A stretch of DNA of 64,000 nt from Unio delphinus (taxonomy: Eukaryota; Mollusca; Bivalvia; Unionida; Unionidae), in contig JAQISU010000163.1 of NCBI GenBank assembly GCA_029339505.1, positions 2,232,001-2,296,000 of the forward strand, written 5' to 3'. The notes beneath the pieces were generated by a model. It was not told the DNA's origin and searched no databases. It saw nothing but the letters and a program-made list of their open reading frames with translations. The position numbers and the translations under genes were made by a program. Positions within the stretch are counted from its first letter, which is position 1; each line of letters opens with the position of its first letter. Positions 24,960-39,400 of the stretch are shown piece after piece.

Positions 24960-26925
24960 TTTTATGTTTTATGTTAATATTATAGTCTGTTTTGGTTTTC
25001 TACATGTGTGGTATGTTGAAGAATATAGTCTGTTTTGGTGTTGTCAGTGTGGGGAATGTTTAAAATTATACAGTCTGTATTGTGTTGTAATTGAGGTATG
25101 CTGATAATTATAGTCTGTTTTGGTGCTGTAAGTGTCGGGGGGGGGGTATGTTTAAAATTATAGTCTGTTTTATGTTGTAAGTGTGTGATATATGTTTGAG
25201 ATTATAGTCTATTTGTGTTGTAACTGTGGGTTATATTTAAGATTAAAGTCTGGTTTGTGTTGTATGTGAGGGATATGTTTAAAATTAGAGTCTGTTTTTG
25301 TGCTCTAAGTGTGGGTCATGTTTAAGATTATTGTCTGTTTTGTGTTGTAAGTGTTGGGTATGTACAACATTATAGTCTGCTTTTGTGTTTTAAATTATAG
25401 TCCGTATTGTGATATAAGTGTATGGTATGTTTTTGAGATTATAGTCAGTTTTTGTGTTGTAATTGTGGGGTATGTTTAAAATTATCGTATGTTTTTGTGT
25501 TGTAACTTAGTGATCGGTATCTTTAAGATTATAGTCTTTTTTGTGATATAAGTATGTGGGGTATGTTTATGATTATAGTCTGGTTTGGGATATAAGTATG
25601 TGGGATTTGTTTAAAATTATAGTATGTTTTGGGATATAAACATGTGGAGTATTTTTAAGATTATTGTCTGTTTTGTGACATAAGCATATGGGGTATGTTT
25701 AAGATTACAGTCTGTTTTGTGACATAAGTATGTGGGGTATGTTTAAGATTACAGTCTGTTTTGTGATATCAGTTTTTGGAATATTTTAAGATTATAGTCT
25801 GTTTTGTGACATAAGTATGTGGGGTATGTTTAAGATTATAGTCTGTTTTGTGACATAAGTATGTGGGGTATGTTTAAGATTACAGTCTGTTTTGTGACAT
25901 AAGTATGTGGGGTATGTTTAAGATTACAGTCTGTTTTGTGACATAAGTATGTGAGTATGTTTAAGATTATAGTCTGTTTTGTGACATAAGTTTGTGGGTA
26001 TGTTTAAGATTATAGTCTGTTTTGTGACATAAGTATGTGGGGTATGTTTAAGATTACAGTCTGTTTTGTGACATAAGTATGTGGGGTATGTTTAAGATTA
26101 CAGTCTGTTTTGTGACATAAGTTTGTGAGTATGTTTAAGATTACAGTCTGTTTTGGGATATAAGTATGTGGGGTATGTTTAAGATTACAGTCTGTTTTGG
26201 GATATAAGTATGTGGGGTATGTTTAAGATTACAGTCTGTTTTGTGACATAAGTTTGTGAGTATGTTTAAGATTACAGTCTGTTTTGGGATATAAGTATGT
26301 GGGGTATGTTTAAGATTACAGTCTGTTTTGTGACATAAGTATGTGGGGTATGTTTAAGATTACAGTCTGTTTTGTGACATAAGTTTGTGAGTATGTTTAA
26401 GATTACAGTCTGTTTTGGGATATAAGTATGTGGGGTATGTTTAAGATTACAGTCTGTTTTGGGATAAAAGTATGTGGGGTATGTTTAAGATTACAGTCTG
26501 TTTTGGGATATAAGTATGTGAGGTATGTTTAAGATTATAGTCTGTTTTGTGATAAAAGTATATTGGGGTATGTTTAAAATTATAGTATGTTTAGGGACAT
26601 AACTATGTGGGGTATGTTTAAGATAATAGTCTGGTTTGGGATATAAGTATGTGGGGTATGTTTAAGATTACAGTCTGTTTTGGGATATAAGTATGTGTGG
26701 GTATGTTTAAGATTATAGTCTGTTTTGGGATATAAGTATGTGGGGTATGTTTAAGATTATAGTCTGTTTTGGGATATAAGTATGTGTGGGTATGTTTAAG
26801 ATTATAGTCTGTTTTGGGATATAAGTATGTGGGGTATGTTTAAGATTATAGTCTGTTTTGGGATATAAGTATGTGGGGTATGTTTAAGATTAAAGTAGTT
26901 TTTTGTAATTGTGAGGCATTTTTAA
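24960..26925. repeat. 44-bp minisatellite, about 43 copies
   Basis: Unit contains TTTAAGATTACAGTCTGTTT and GTATGTGGGGTATG. Copies are degenerate at the left (24960-25650) and homogeneous in the middle and right, the pattern of an array homogenised internally. Confidence 0.93.
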
Positions 26926-26936
26926 GATTATAATCT

Positions 26937-27790
26937 ACAAAAACTAACTGATGGCCCTATATAAACTTACTGATGGCCCTAAATAAACTTGCTGAAGGCT
27001 ATACATTAAACATGCTGATGGCCCTACATAAACTTGCTGATGGCCCTACATAAACTTGCTGATGGCCCTACATTAACTTGCTGAAGGCCCTACATAAATT
27101 TACTGATGGCCCTAAATAAACATGCTGAAGGCTATATATTAAACATGCTGATAGCCCAACATAAACTTACTGATGGCCCTACATAAACTTACTGATGGCC
27201 CTACATAAACTTACTAATGGCCTTACATAAACTTACTGATGGCCCTACATAAACTTACTGAAGGCCTTACATAAACTTACTGATGGCCCACTGATGGCCC
27301 TACATAAACTTACTGATGGCCTTACATAAACTTACTGATGGCCCTACATAAACTTATTGATGGCCCCTACATTAACTTGCTGAAGGCCTTACATAAACTT
27401 ACTGATGGCCTTACATAAACTTACTGAATTCCCTACATAAACTTACTGATGGCCTTACATAAACTTACTGAATTCCCTACATAAACTTACTGATGGCCTT
27501 ACATAAACTTAATGATGGCCTTACATAAACTTACTGATGGCCCTACATAAACTTACTGATGGCCTTACATAAACTTACTGATGTCCTTACATAAACTTAC
27601 TGATGGCCCCTACAAAAACTTACTGAATTCCCTACATAAACTTACTGATGGCCCTACATAAAACCTGCTGATGTCACTACATAAAATGTGCTGATAGCCC
27701 TACAAAACAGTGCTGATGGCACTACAACAACTTGCTGATGGCCCTACAAACATGTACTGAATTCCCTACAAAAACATGCTGATCCTACTG
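26937..27790. repeat. 22-bp minisatellite (left block)
   Basis: About 38 units of about 22 bp based on CTGATGGCCCTACATAAACT, with variants GAATTCCC and GGCCTTAC. Confidence 0.9.
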
Positions 27791-28595
27791 TTATGTCTAT
27801 TGGATTTAAATTATTTATTTTTTAATGTTAAATCCAAATTTGTCATTTTGCCTTTAAAATGAATTAATTGGGAGATTATTCTAAAAAATCTCTATGACCA
27901 TCCTTTAACTGTAAACAAGTTTTTGTCCTTGGCTTGTTGACCTAATTCCTGACCCTGCTTTAGACATTGTCAACAAGCTTCTAAAACTATTGGTTAATTT
28001 CAAGGACAACTTTTTATTTTTAGTTCTTGGGGGTAGGAAATATCTAGATCTTTCTTTGAGTATGTGATTTAGTGAAGGCAGCCTCTTTCTGTGACCTTCC
28101 ATGAACTTCCATAAAATCACGCGATCACTTGTTTACTTACGAAAAACAGGTATATAAATTATTGTTTGGGATAGAACAGATGTTGGGCTTTTATGATGTT
28201 AAGTTGTGTTTTCTGTTTGAGTTATAATTACCTTGAACAGGGAATTGTGTCAATTTGTTGGAGCAAGAAAATGTATTGTATTTATCTGGAAAAGGACATG
28301 TGTTTCATAATTTCATTTGGATGATTATAAAACAAGAACTGCATCACGTGACATTGTCAGCCATTTTGGATTACATCGTCAAGATTCGAACCTTTATTTA
28401 TCAGGACTCTTGCAATTCCATTAGTGGATTATTTTTGTGAATTCTATATTGGATTAATGTTGGATTTGATTCTCTGAAACAGTAAGTTTATTTATGTTAT
28501 CTTATACAAAATTTGTACTAAATAAATTCATTGTTCAAGTTATACAAGCTTGTTAGTTTTCACTCTTTCTGTGTTGCTGCTTATTCGAGCCTAAG
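27791..28595. other. Unique DNA splitting the 22-bp array
   Basis: About 800 bp of non-repetitive sequence between two blocks of the same 22-bp repeat. The two short frames (71 and 61 codons) show no recognisable domain. It may be an insertion, but I find no clear termini or target duplication. Confidence 0.45.
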
Positions 28596-29930
28596 CATGT
28601 AACACCTACAAATAATGTGCTAATGTCCCAACAAAAAACATGCTGATGACCCTTTATAAAAATTGCTGATGACCCAACATAAAAATTGCTCATGGCTTTA
28701 CAAAACCTGCTGATATCCCTACATAAAACTTCCTGATATCCCTACACAAAAACTTCCTGATATCCCTACATAAGCATGCTGATGGCCTTACAAAAACTTG
28801 CTGATGTCCCTACCTTACATAAAACTTGGTGATGGCCCTACACAAAAACTTGCTGATGACCTTACATAAAACGTGCTGATGGACCTACACAAAAATGTGC
28901 TGATGACCTTGTATAAAACTTGCTGATGGTGCTACATAAACTTGCTGATGGCCTTACATGTAACATGATGATGGCTTTACAAAATCTTGCTGATGTCCTT
29001 AAAACAAACTTGCTGATGGTCCTACTAAACTTTGCTGAATGCCCTACCAAATCTTGCTAATAATCATAAAAAAATGTGCTGATGTCCCTACAAAATCTTG
29101 CTGATGACCCTACATAAAATCTGCTGATGGGCCGACCCAAAAATTGCAGATGACACATAAAACCGGCTCATGCCCCTACCCAAAACCTAACCAAACGATG
29201 CTGATGTCCCTACACAAAACTTGCTGATGTCCCTATTGAAAATGTGCTGATGGCCCTACCAAAAAGTTGCTGATGATCTAACCCAACACCTGCGTTAGTT
29301 CCCACCCAACATCTGCTTTAGGCTCTACCAAACACCTGCTGAATGTCCTACCCAACACTTGCTTTAGGTCCCACCCAAGATCTGTTGAAGGCACCTACAC
29401 AACACCTGTTGAAACCTTACTCAACACCTGCTGAAGGCCCTACCCAACACTGCTGATGGCCCCACCCAAAACTACCAAAGCTTGCTGATGACCGTACCCT
29501 AACCTGCTGATAGCACTATCCACAACCTGCTGATCACCCTACTGATGTATACAAAACCTGCATAAAACCTACACATAACCTCCTGATGGCCTTATTCAAA
29601 ATCAGCTGATAAGCTGATGGCCCTGCCAAACCTTTTGATGGCCCTACCCAAAACTACCAAAACCTGCCAATGTTCTTATCCACAACCTGCCAATTGCTTT
29701 ATTCAAAATGTACTTAAAGTCCTACCCAAAATCTGCTGATAGCATCATTCAAAATCCGCTAATGGCCCTGACCAAAACCTGCTGCATCCAATATTCGAAA
29801 TCCAGTAATGGCTTTATCCAAAAGCTGATAATAAGATGGTCTTAGCTAAAACTTGCCAATGGTCTTATTCAAAACCTACTGATGGCCTTATTCAAAACCT
29901 ACTGATGGTCTTCTTAGAAACTAACTGAGA
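28596..29930. repeat. 22-bp minisatellite (right block, degenerate)
   Basis: Same CTGATGGCCCTAC-type unit as at 26937 but heavily diverged in sequence and length, grading into the 23-bp array at about 29930. Confidence 0.75.
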
Positions 29931-30510
29931 ACTTTATTGAAAACCAGCTGATGGTCTTAGTGAAAATCAGCTGATGGCCTTAGTGAAAATCAGCTGATGA
30001 CCTGATTGAAAACCAGTTGATGACCTTAGTGAAAACCAGCTGATGGCCTTAGTGAAAATCAGCTGATGGCCTGATTGGAAACCAGCTGATGACCTTAGTG
30101 AAAATCAGCTGATGGCCTTAGTGAAAATCAGCTGATGGCCTGATTGGAAACCAGCTGATGACCTTAGTGAAAATCAGCTGATGGCCTTAGTGAAAATCAG
30201 CTGATGGCCTTAGTGAAAATCAGCTGATGGCCTTAGTGAAAATCAGCTGATGGCCTTAGTGAAAATCAGCTGATGACCTTAGTGAAAATCAGCTGATGGC
30301 CTTAGTGAAAATCAGCTGATGACCTGATTGGAAACCAGCTGATGACCTTAGTGAAAATCAGCTGATGATCTTAGTGAAAACCAGCTGATGGCTTTACTGA
30401 AAACCATCTGATGACCTTACTGAAAACCAGCTGATGACCTTACTGAAAATCAGCTGATGACCTTACTGAAAACCAGCTGATGACCTTACTGAAAACCAGC
30501 TGATATTTAA
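29931..30510. repeat. 23-bp minisatellite with a CAGCTG in each unit
   Basis: About 25 units based on GATGGCCTTAGTGAAAATCA followed by GCT, so the palindrome CAGCTG recurs every 23 bp. It appears to derive from the adjoining 22-bp family. Confidence 0.92.
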
Positions 30511-31305
30511 CAACTCAGATAATGCTAAAATTCCATTGAAGAGGCCATAGATGGATCAGTACTGTTTGATAAACATTAAGGTCAGTTTTCAGAATCTGTA
30601 ATGAGATATCTTCTTGAAACAATACTGTAAAGATTAGATTCAAACACTAAAATACCCCCCCCAAAAAAGATCCACTAGCTTTTAGCATTAACTGACCAAA
30701 AGTCAATGAGCTCAAACAATATTGATGTTGGAGTTACCATTATAGAAGCAACTTTAATGGTGACACTTGTTATCCATTTACATACTGTGCAAACACCAAT
30801 CCATAATCTATCCAAGTACTCTACAAGTAAGACATGATCTGTCTGAAAACTACAAAAATCAAGACATGATCTGTCCAAGTATGCTACAAATACCAAGATA
30901 TGATCTCTCTACAAACTGTACACACACTGATACATGATCTGTCTATCCACTGTACAACCACCTATATATGATCTGTCCATGTACTTTACAAATACCAAGA
31001 CACAATCTGTCTAATCTACAAACACTAATAAATGATCTATCTAAATACTCTACAACTACAAATACACGATCTATCTATATACTGTACAAACACCAAACAT
31101 CAACAAACAGGATATGAATTAGAGCACCAAACATCAACAAACAGGATATGAATAATAGAAATCTCAAAACATAAAATAATTCAAAAAGCTATAATTTAAC
31201 AATCCACCTGTCAATTAATGTCTATCTTTCATTAGTGACCAGTGTGGGATTGGCGATTAGTGTGCCAGACCTGTGAGACAAAATGGTATGGGTTCAAATA
31301 TACCA
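30511..31305. other. Low-complexity DNA with a decayed repeat
   Basis: Between about 30780 and 31095 a degenerate unit recurs (ATGATCTGTC, ACTGTACAAACACC). No gene recognised. Confidence 0.5.
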
Positions 31306-31309
31306 ACTG

Positions 31310-31950
31310 GACCTGTGATATTAGCTATTATGGTGACAAAAAAGGGTGTGAGATCAGCCCTAGGTTAGCTACCATGGTGACAAGGGTGTGATATTAGCCC
31401 TAGGTTAGCTACCATGGTGAAACAAAAGGGTGTGGGATCAGCCCTAGGTTAGCTACCATGGTAAAAAGATATGGTGTGAGATCCGCCATAGATTAGCTTC
31501 CATGGTGAAAAAGAAAGGGTGTGGGATCTGCCTAGGTTAGCTACCATAGTGACAACAAAAGGTGTGATATTAGCCTTAGGTTAGCTACCATAGTGAAAAG
31601 AAAGGGGTGAGGTCAGCCCTAGGATAGCTACCATGGTGACAAGAAAGGGTGTGATATCAGCACTAGGTTAAATACCATGGTGACAAGAAAGGGTGTGAGA
31701 TCAGCCCTAGGTTATCTACCATGGTGAAAAGAAAGGGTGTGAGATCTGCCCTAGGTTATCTACCATGGTGAAAAGAAAGGGTGTGAGATCAGCCCTAGGT
31801 TATCTACCATGGTGAAAAGAAAGGGTGTGAGATCTGCCCTAGGTTAGCTTCCATGGTGAAAAGAAAGGGTGTGAGATCTGCCCTAGGTTAGCTTCCATGG
31901 TGAAAAGAAAGGGTGTGAGATCAGCCCTAGGTTAGCTTCCATGGTGATTC
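31310..31950. repeat. 44-bp minisatellite, about 14 copies
   Basis: Unit contains CCCTAGGTTAGCTACCATGG and AAGAAAGGGTGTGAGATC. Degenerate at the left, uniform at the right. Confidence 0.92.
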
Positions 31951-32063
31951 CTCCATCAAGGCATATTACTCGTGTTGTTTTGGCAAAAAATAGCCTACAT
32001 GTGCTGATGTGCCCTAAAATACTTGTACAGACATGCATACTATTTGTATAGGAAAAAAAAACA

Positions 32064-32130
<67 letters not shown>

Positions 32131-33485
32131 AGTGGAACTAGAATGAAACACTTACCAGATCAGAACACTGGATACAGATGCTGCATCATTTATTGTCTAT
32201 ACACGGACTGCATCACAACTTGTATTTCATTGCTGCATATATTTTACAGTGACACTTTTCATGGACAGGAAATGCCTTTCAACTAGTACCTTTTCACTGC
32301 CTGTTGCAAATGAATATACAATTTTTACTTGAACCATTTCTCTTTACTATCATAAAAAACAACACACTTTCATTCTTGTCACTGATGTAAAACATCGTTT
32401 TTTTTCTTCAATTAATACATCACTCAAATTTTATCTCCTTGTGCAACATGCTTTAACAGCAATATGGAAATATTAGCCAGACTGTTAGACTAATTACAAT
32501 TTGTAATTCATTGGTGGTGGTCAGACGGGGACAGGAGGGTGCTCAAACATATAAATATAATTGTTTTTCATACAGTACATTTTTTCTTTTGATAGCAGAT
32601 GGTCTCATTTGTTCAATTTCTCCATCAGCATGCTAAGACTTATTCCTGGTTTTGGCACAAAAAAATTAAATTCAAGGTGAAAGCAAGAGGTCCTGAGATT
32701 ATTCACATTGCTGATATTTACTTAAAAACTAAATGCACAATTTGAAGAGTAATTTTGACCACTATGACCACTGCATATACTTCTTGTATGTCTCTGAAAT
32801 AGTTATCACCCCACCCCACCACACAGTCTATCTACTATCTTCATTTCAGTTAGGGGTGAATGCATCTCCATACTAAAGTTTCTACCAACTGTACCAGCAT
32901 AACTACCACATAAATAAATCCACGAACAACTGAAGTTTCTCTTATAATTTGTCTCAAAAAGCTGTAAGTACAATCCACATAGTCCCAACATTTGACATAA
33001 TGGGACCATGTGTTATTTAACAAAGAATTCAGAAATACTTATGTTCATTTAAATCAGAAGCATTCCAAATGTTTGTGGCTCTCTAGATCTGTGTGATTAC
33101 CATGGTGTACCAGTGCAAAACCATGCAGAGTTTTAACAAACTAAACTGTGTACCAAATATTTGAGAAGAAATTTTACTGTAAAGATTCAACCTTTAGTGG
33201 ATTACGTCAGAGAGGGAATTATTCGGGAATGTAGTCTTAACTCATTTTTATTTTAAATGTCAAACTTCTGGCGCATATTACTAATAGTGGTTTAAAAATT
33301 AGCACAATCAATGTGGAAAAGGAAAGTGCACTGACATGTTATTAAAAACAAGTACATTACTCTAATGTTGATTTTTATAACAATCTAAAGACCACTTATT
33401 CTGGTACTTATTTATATTTTTATCCCAACCATTAGTTTTATAAATTGTTGATACAAGACATGCAAGTAAAAACCAATGAAAGACA
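31951..33485. other. AT-rich DNA with a (TC)n microsatellite
   Basis: A (TC)n run of about 60 bp at 32068-32128, otherwise no gene or repeat recognised. The 27-bp satellite starts at about 33490. Confidence 0.5.
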
Positions 33486-33489
33486 ACAT

Positions 33490-36400
33490 ATTTATCTAAT
33501 CATATCAAGTCTAAATCATCCTCTAATCATATCAAGTCTACATCATTCTCTAATCATATCAAGTCTACATCATTCTCTAATAATGTCAAGACAACATTAT
33601 TCTCTAATCATATCAAGTCTACATCTGTCTCTAATCATGTCAATACTACATTATTCTCTAATCACATCAAGAATACATCTGTCTCTAATCACATCAAGAC
33701 TACATTATTCTCTAATCATATCAAGTCTACATCTGTCTCTAATCATGTCAAGACTACATTATTCTCTAATCACATCAAGACTACATCTGTCTCTAATCAC
33801 ATCAAGACTACATCTGTCTCTAATCACATCAAGTCTACATCTGTCTCGAATCACATCAAGACTACATTATTCTCTAATCATATCAAGACTACATTATTCT
33901 CTAATCATATCAAGTCTACATCATTCTCTAATCATATCAAGTCTATATCATTCTCTAATCATATCTAGTCTACATCTGTCTCTAATCACATCAAGACTAC
34001 ATCATTCTCTAATCATATCAAGACTACATCTGTCTCTAATCATATCAAGTCTACATCTGTCTCTAATCACATCAAGACTACATCATTCTCTAATCATATC
34101 AAGACTACATCTGTCTCTAATCATATCAAGTCTACATCTGTCTCTAATCACATCAAGACTACATCATTCTCTAATCATATCAAGTCTATATCATTCTCTG
34201 ATCATATATAGTTTACATCTGTCTCTAATCACATCAAGACTACATCATTCTCTAATCATATCAAGTCTACATCTGTCTCTAATCAAATCAAGACTACATC
34301 TGTCTCTAATCACATCAAGTCTACATCTGTCTCTAATCATATCAAGACTACATTATTCTCTAATCATATCAAGAATACATTATTCTCTAATCATATCAAG
34401 ACTACATTATTCTCTAATCATATCAAGTCTACATCATTCTCTAATCATATCAAGTATACATCATTCTCTAATCATATCAAGTCTACATCTGTCTCTAATC
34501 ATGTCAAGACTACATTATTCTCTAATCACATCAAGACTACATTATTCTCTAATCATATCAAGTCTACATCTGTCTCTAATCATATCAAGACTACATTATT
34601 CTCTAATCATATCAAGACTACATCATTCTCTAATCATATCAAGTCTACATCTGTCTCTAATCATGTCAAGACTACATTATTCTCTAATCACATCAAGACT
34701 ACATTATTCTCTAATCATATCAAGTCTACATCTGTCTCTAATCATATCAAGACTACATCATTCTCTAATCATATCAAGACTACATCATTCTCTAATCATA
34801 TCAAGACTACATCATTCTCTAATCAAATCAAGACTACATCTGTCTCTAATCACATCAAGACTACATTATTCTCTAATCATATCAGGACTACATTATTCTC
34901 TAATCATATCAAGACTACATCTGTCTCTAATCACATCAAGTCTACATCTGTCTCTAATCACATCAAGATTACATCATTCTCTAATCATATCAAGACGACA
35001 TCTGTCTCTAATCATATCAAGACTACATTATTCTCTAATCATATCAGGACTACATTATTCTCTAATCATATCAAGACTACATCTGTCTCTAATCACATCA
35101 AGTCTACATCTGTCTCTAATCACATCAAGACTACATCATTCTCTAATCATATCAAGTCTACATCTGTCTCTAATCAAATCAAGACTACATCTGTCTCTAA
35201 TCACATCAAGTCTACATCTGTCTTTAATCATATCAAGACTACATTATTCTCTAATCATATCAAGACTACATTATTCTCTAATCATATCAAGACTACATTA
35301 TTCTCTAATCATATCAAGTCTACATCATTCTCTAATCATATCAAGTATACATCATTCTCTAATCATATCAAGTCTACATCTGTCTCTAATCATGTCAAGA
35401 CTACATTATTCTCTAATCACATCAAGACTACATTATTCTCTAATCATATCAAGTCTACATCTGTCTCTAATCATATCAAGACTACATTATTCTCTAATCA
35501 TATCAAGACTACATCATTCTCTAATCATATCAAGTCTACATCTGTCTCTAATCATGTCAAGGCTACATTATTCTCTAATCACATCAAGACTACATTATTC
35601 TCTAATCATATCAAGTCTACATCTGTCTCTAATCATATCAAGACTACATCATTCTCTAATCATATCAAGACTACATCATTCTCTAATCAAATCAAGACTA
35701 CATCTGTCTCTAATCACATCAAGACTACATTATTCTCTAATCATATCAGGACTACATTATTCTCTAATCATATCAAGACTACATCTGTCTCTAATCACAT
35801 CAAGTCTACATCTGTCTCTAATCACATCAAGATTACATCATTCTCTAATCATATCAAGACGACATCTATCTCTAATCATATCAAGACTACATTATTCTCT
35901 AATCATATCAGGACTACATTATTCTCTAATCATATCAAGACTACATCTGTCTCTAATCACATCAAGTCTACATCTGTCTCTAATCACATCAAGACTACAT
36001 CATTCTCTAATCATATCAAGACTACATCATTCTCTAATCATGTCAAGACTACATCATTCTCTAATCATATCAAGACTACATCATTCTCTGATCATATCAA
36101 GTCTACATCATTCTCTAATCATATCAAGTCTACATCATTCTCTAATCATATCAAGTCTATACAATTCTCTAATCATATCAAGACTACATCTGTCTCTAAT
36201 CACATCAAGACTACATTATTCTCTAATCATATCAAGTCTACATCATTCTCTAATCATATCAAGTCTACATCATTCTCTAATCATATCAAGTCTACATCAT
36301 TCTCTAATCATATCAGGACTACATTATTCTCTAATCATATCAAGACTACATCTGTCTCTAATCATGTCAAGACTACATCATTCTCTAATCATATCAAGTC

Positions 36401-39400
36401 TACATCTGTCTCTAATCATATCAAGACTACATTATTCTCTAATCATATCAAGACTACATTATTCTCTAATCATATCAAGACTACATCATTCTCTGATCAT
36501 ATGAAGTCTACATAATACTCTAATCATATCAAGTCTACATCATTCTCTAATCATATCAAGTCTATATCATTCTCTAATCAGATCAAGACTACATCTGTCT
36601 CTAATCACATCAAAACTACATCATTCTCTAATCATATCAAGACTACATTATTCTCTAATCATATCAAGTCTACATCATCCTCTAATCATATCAAGTCTAC
36701 ATCATTCTCTAATCATATCAAGTCTACATCTGTCTCTAATCACATCAAAACTAAATCATTCTCTAATCATATCAAGTCTATATCATTCTCTAATCATATC
36801 AAGACTACATCTTTCTCTAATCATATCAAGTCTACATCATTCTCTAATCATGTCAAGACTACATTATTCTCTAATCATATCAAGTCTACATCTGTCTCTA
36901 ATCACATCAAGACTACATCGTTCTCTAATCATATCAAGTCTACATCATTCTCTAATCATATCAAGTCTACATTATTCTCTAATCATATCAAGACTACATC
37001 GTTCTCTAATCATATCAAGTCTACATCATTCTCTAATCATATCAAGTCTACATTATTCTCTAATCATGTCAAGACTACATCATTCTCTAATCATATCAAG
37101 TCTATATCATTCTCTAATCAAATCAAATCTATATCATTCTCTAATCACATCAAGACTACATCTGTCTCAAATCACATCAAGACTACATTATTCTCTAATC
37201 ATATCAAGACTACATTATTCTCTAATCATATCAAGTCTACATCATTCTCTAATCATATCAAGTCTACATCATTCTCTAATCATATCAAGTCTACATCATA
37301 CTCTAATCATATCAAGACTACATCATTCTCTAATCATGTCAAGACTACATTATTCTCTAATCATATCAAGTCTACATTATTCTCTAATCATATCAAGTCT
37401 ACATCATACTCTAATCATATGAAGACTACATTATTCTCTAATCATATCAAGACTACATCTGTCTCTAATCATATCAAGACTACATTATTCTCTAATCATA
37501 TCAAGACTTCATTATTCTCTAATCATATCAAGACTACATCATTCTCTGATCATATCAAGTCTACATCATTCTCTAATCACATCAAGACTACATTATTCTC
37601 TAATCATATCAAGACTACATTATTCTCTAATCATATCAAGACTACATTATTCTCTAATCATATCAAGTCTACATCATACTCTAATCGAATGAACACTACA
37701 TTATTCTCTAATCATATCAAGACTACATCTGTCTCTAATCACATCAAGACTACATTATTCTCTAATCATATCAAGACTACATTATTCTCTAATCATATCA
37801 AGTCTATATCATTCTCTAATCATATCAAGACTACATCTCTCTCTAATCATGTCAAGACTACATCTGTCTCTAATCACATCAAAACTACATTATTCTCTAA
37901 TCATATCAAGACCACATTATTCTCTAATCATACCAAGTCTACATCATCCTCTAATCATATCAAGACTACATCATTCTCTAATCATATCAAGTCTACATCA
38001 TTCTCCAATCACATCAAAACTACATCATTCTCTAATCATATCAAGTCTATATCATTCTCTAATTATATCAAGTCTACATCGTCTCTAATTACATCAAAAC
38101 TACATCATTCTCACATCATATCCAATCTATATCATTCTCTAATCATATCAAGTCTACATCATCCTCTAATCATATCAAGTCTACATCTGTCTCTAATCAC
38201 ATCAAAAATACATTATTCTCTAATCATATCAAGACGACATTATTCTCTAATCATATCAAGTCTACATCATCCTCTAATTATATCAAGTCTACATAATTCT
38301 CTAATCATATCAAGCCTACATCTGTCTCTAATCACATCAAAACTACATCATTCTCTAATCATATCAAGTCTATATCATTCTTTAATCATATCAAGACTAC
38401 ATCTTTCTCTAATCATATCAAGTCTACATCATTCTCTAATCATGTCAAGACTAAATTATTCTCTAATCATATCAAGTCTACATCTGTCTCTAATCACATC
38501 AAGACTACATCATTCTCTAAACATATCAAGTCTACATCTGTCTCTAATCATATCAAGTCTAGATTATTCTCTGATCATATCAAGACTACATTATTCTCTA
38601 ATCATGTCAAGACTACATCATTCTCTAATCATATCAAGTCTACATCATTCTCTAATCAAATCAAGTTTATATCATTCTCTAATCACATCAAGACTACATC
38701 TGTCTCTCATCACATCAAGACTACATTATTCTCTAATCATATCAAGACTACATTATTCTCTAATCATATCAAGTCCACATCATTCTCTAATCATATCAAG
38801 TCTACATCATTCTCTAATCATATCAAGTCTACATCATTCTCTAATCATATCAAGACTACATTATTCTCTAATCATATCAAGACTACATCTGTCTCTAATC
38901 ATATCAAGACTATATTATTCTCTAATCATATCAAGACTACATTATTCTCTAATCATATCAAGTATACATCATTCTCTGATCATATCAAGTCTACATCATT
39001 ATCTAATCATATCAAATCTACATCATTCTCTAATCATATCAAGTCTATATCATTCTCTAATCATATCAAGTCTACATCTGTCTCTAATCACATCAATACT
39101 ACATCATTCTCTAATCATATCAAGTCTATATCATTCTCTAATCATATCAAGTCTACATCATCCTCTAATCATATCAAGTCTACATCTGTCTCTAATCACA
39201 TCAAAACTACATTATTCTCTAATCATATCAAGACTACATTATTCTCTAATCATATCAAGTCTACATTATCCTCTAATCATATCAAGTCTACATCATTCTG
39301 TAATCATATCAAGTCTACATCATACTCTAATCATATCAAGACTACATCATTCTCTAATCATGTCAAGACTACATTATTCTCTAATCATATCAAGTCTACA

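Noticed and set aside
27791..28595. Possible transposon splitting the 22-bp array
   Set aside because: I found no inverted repeats, target duplication or coding domain at the borders.
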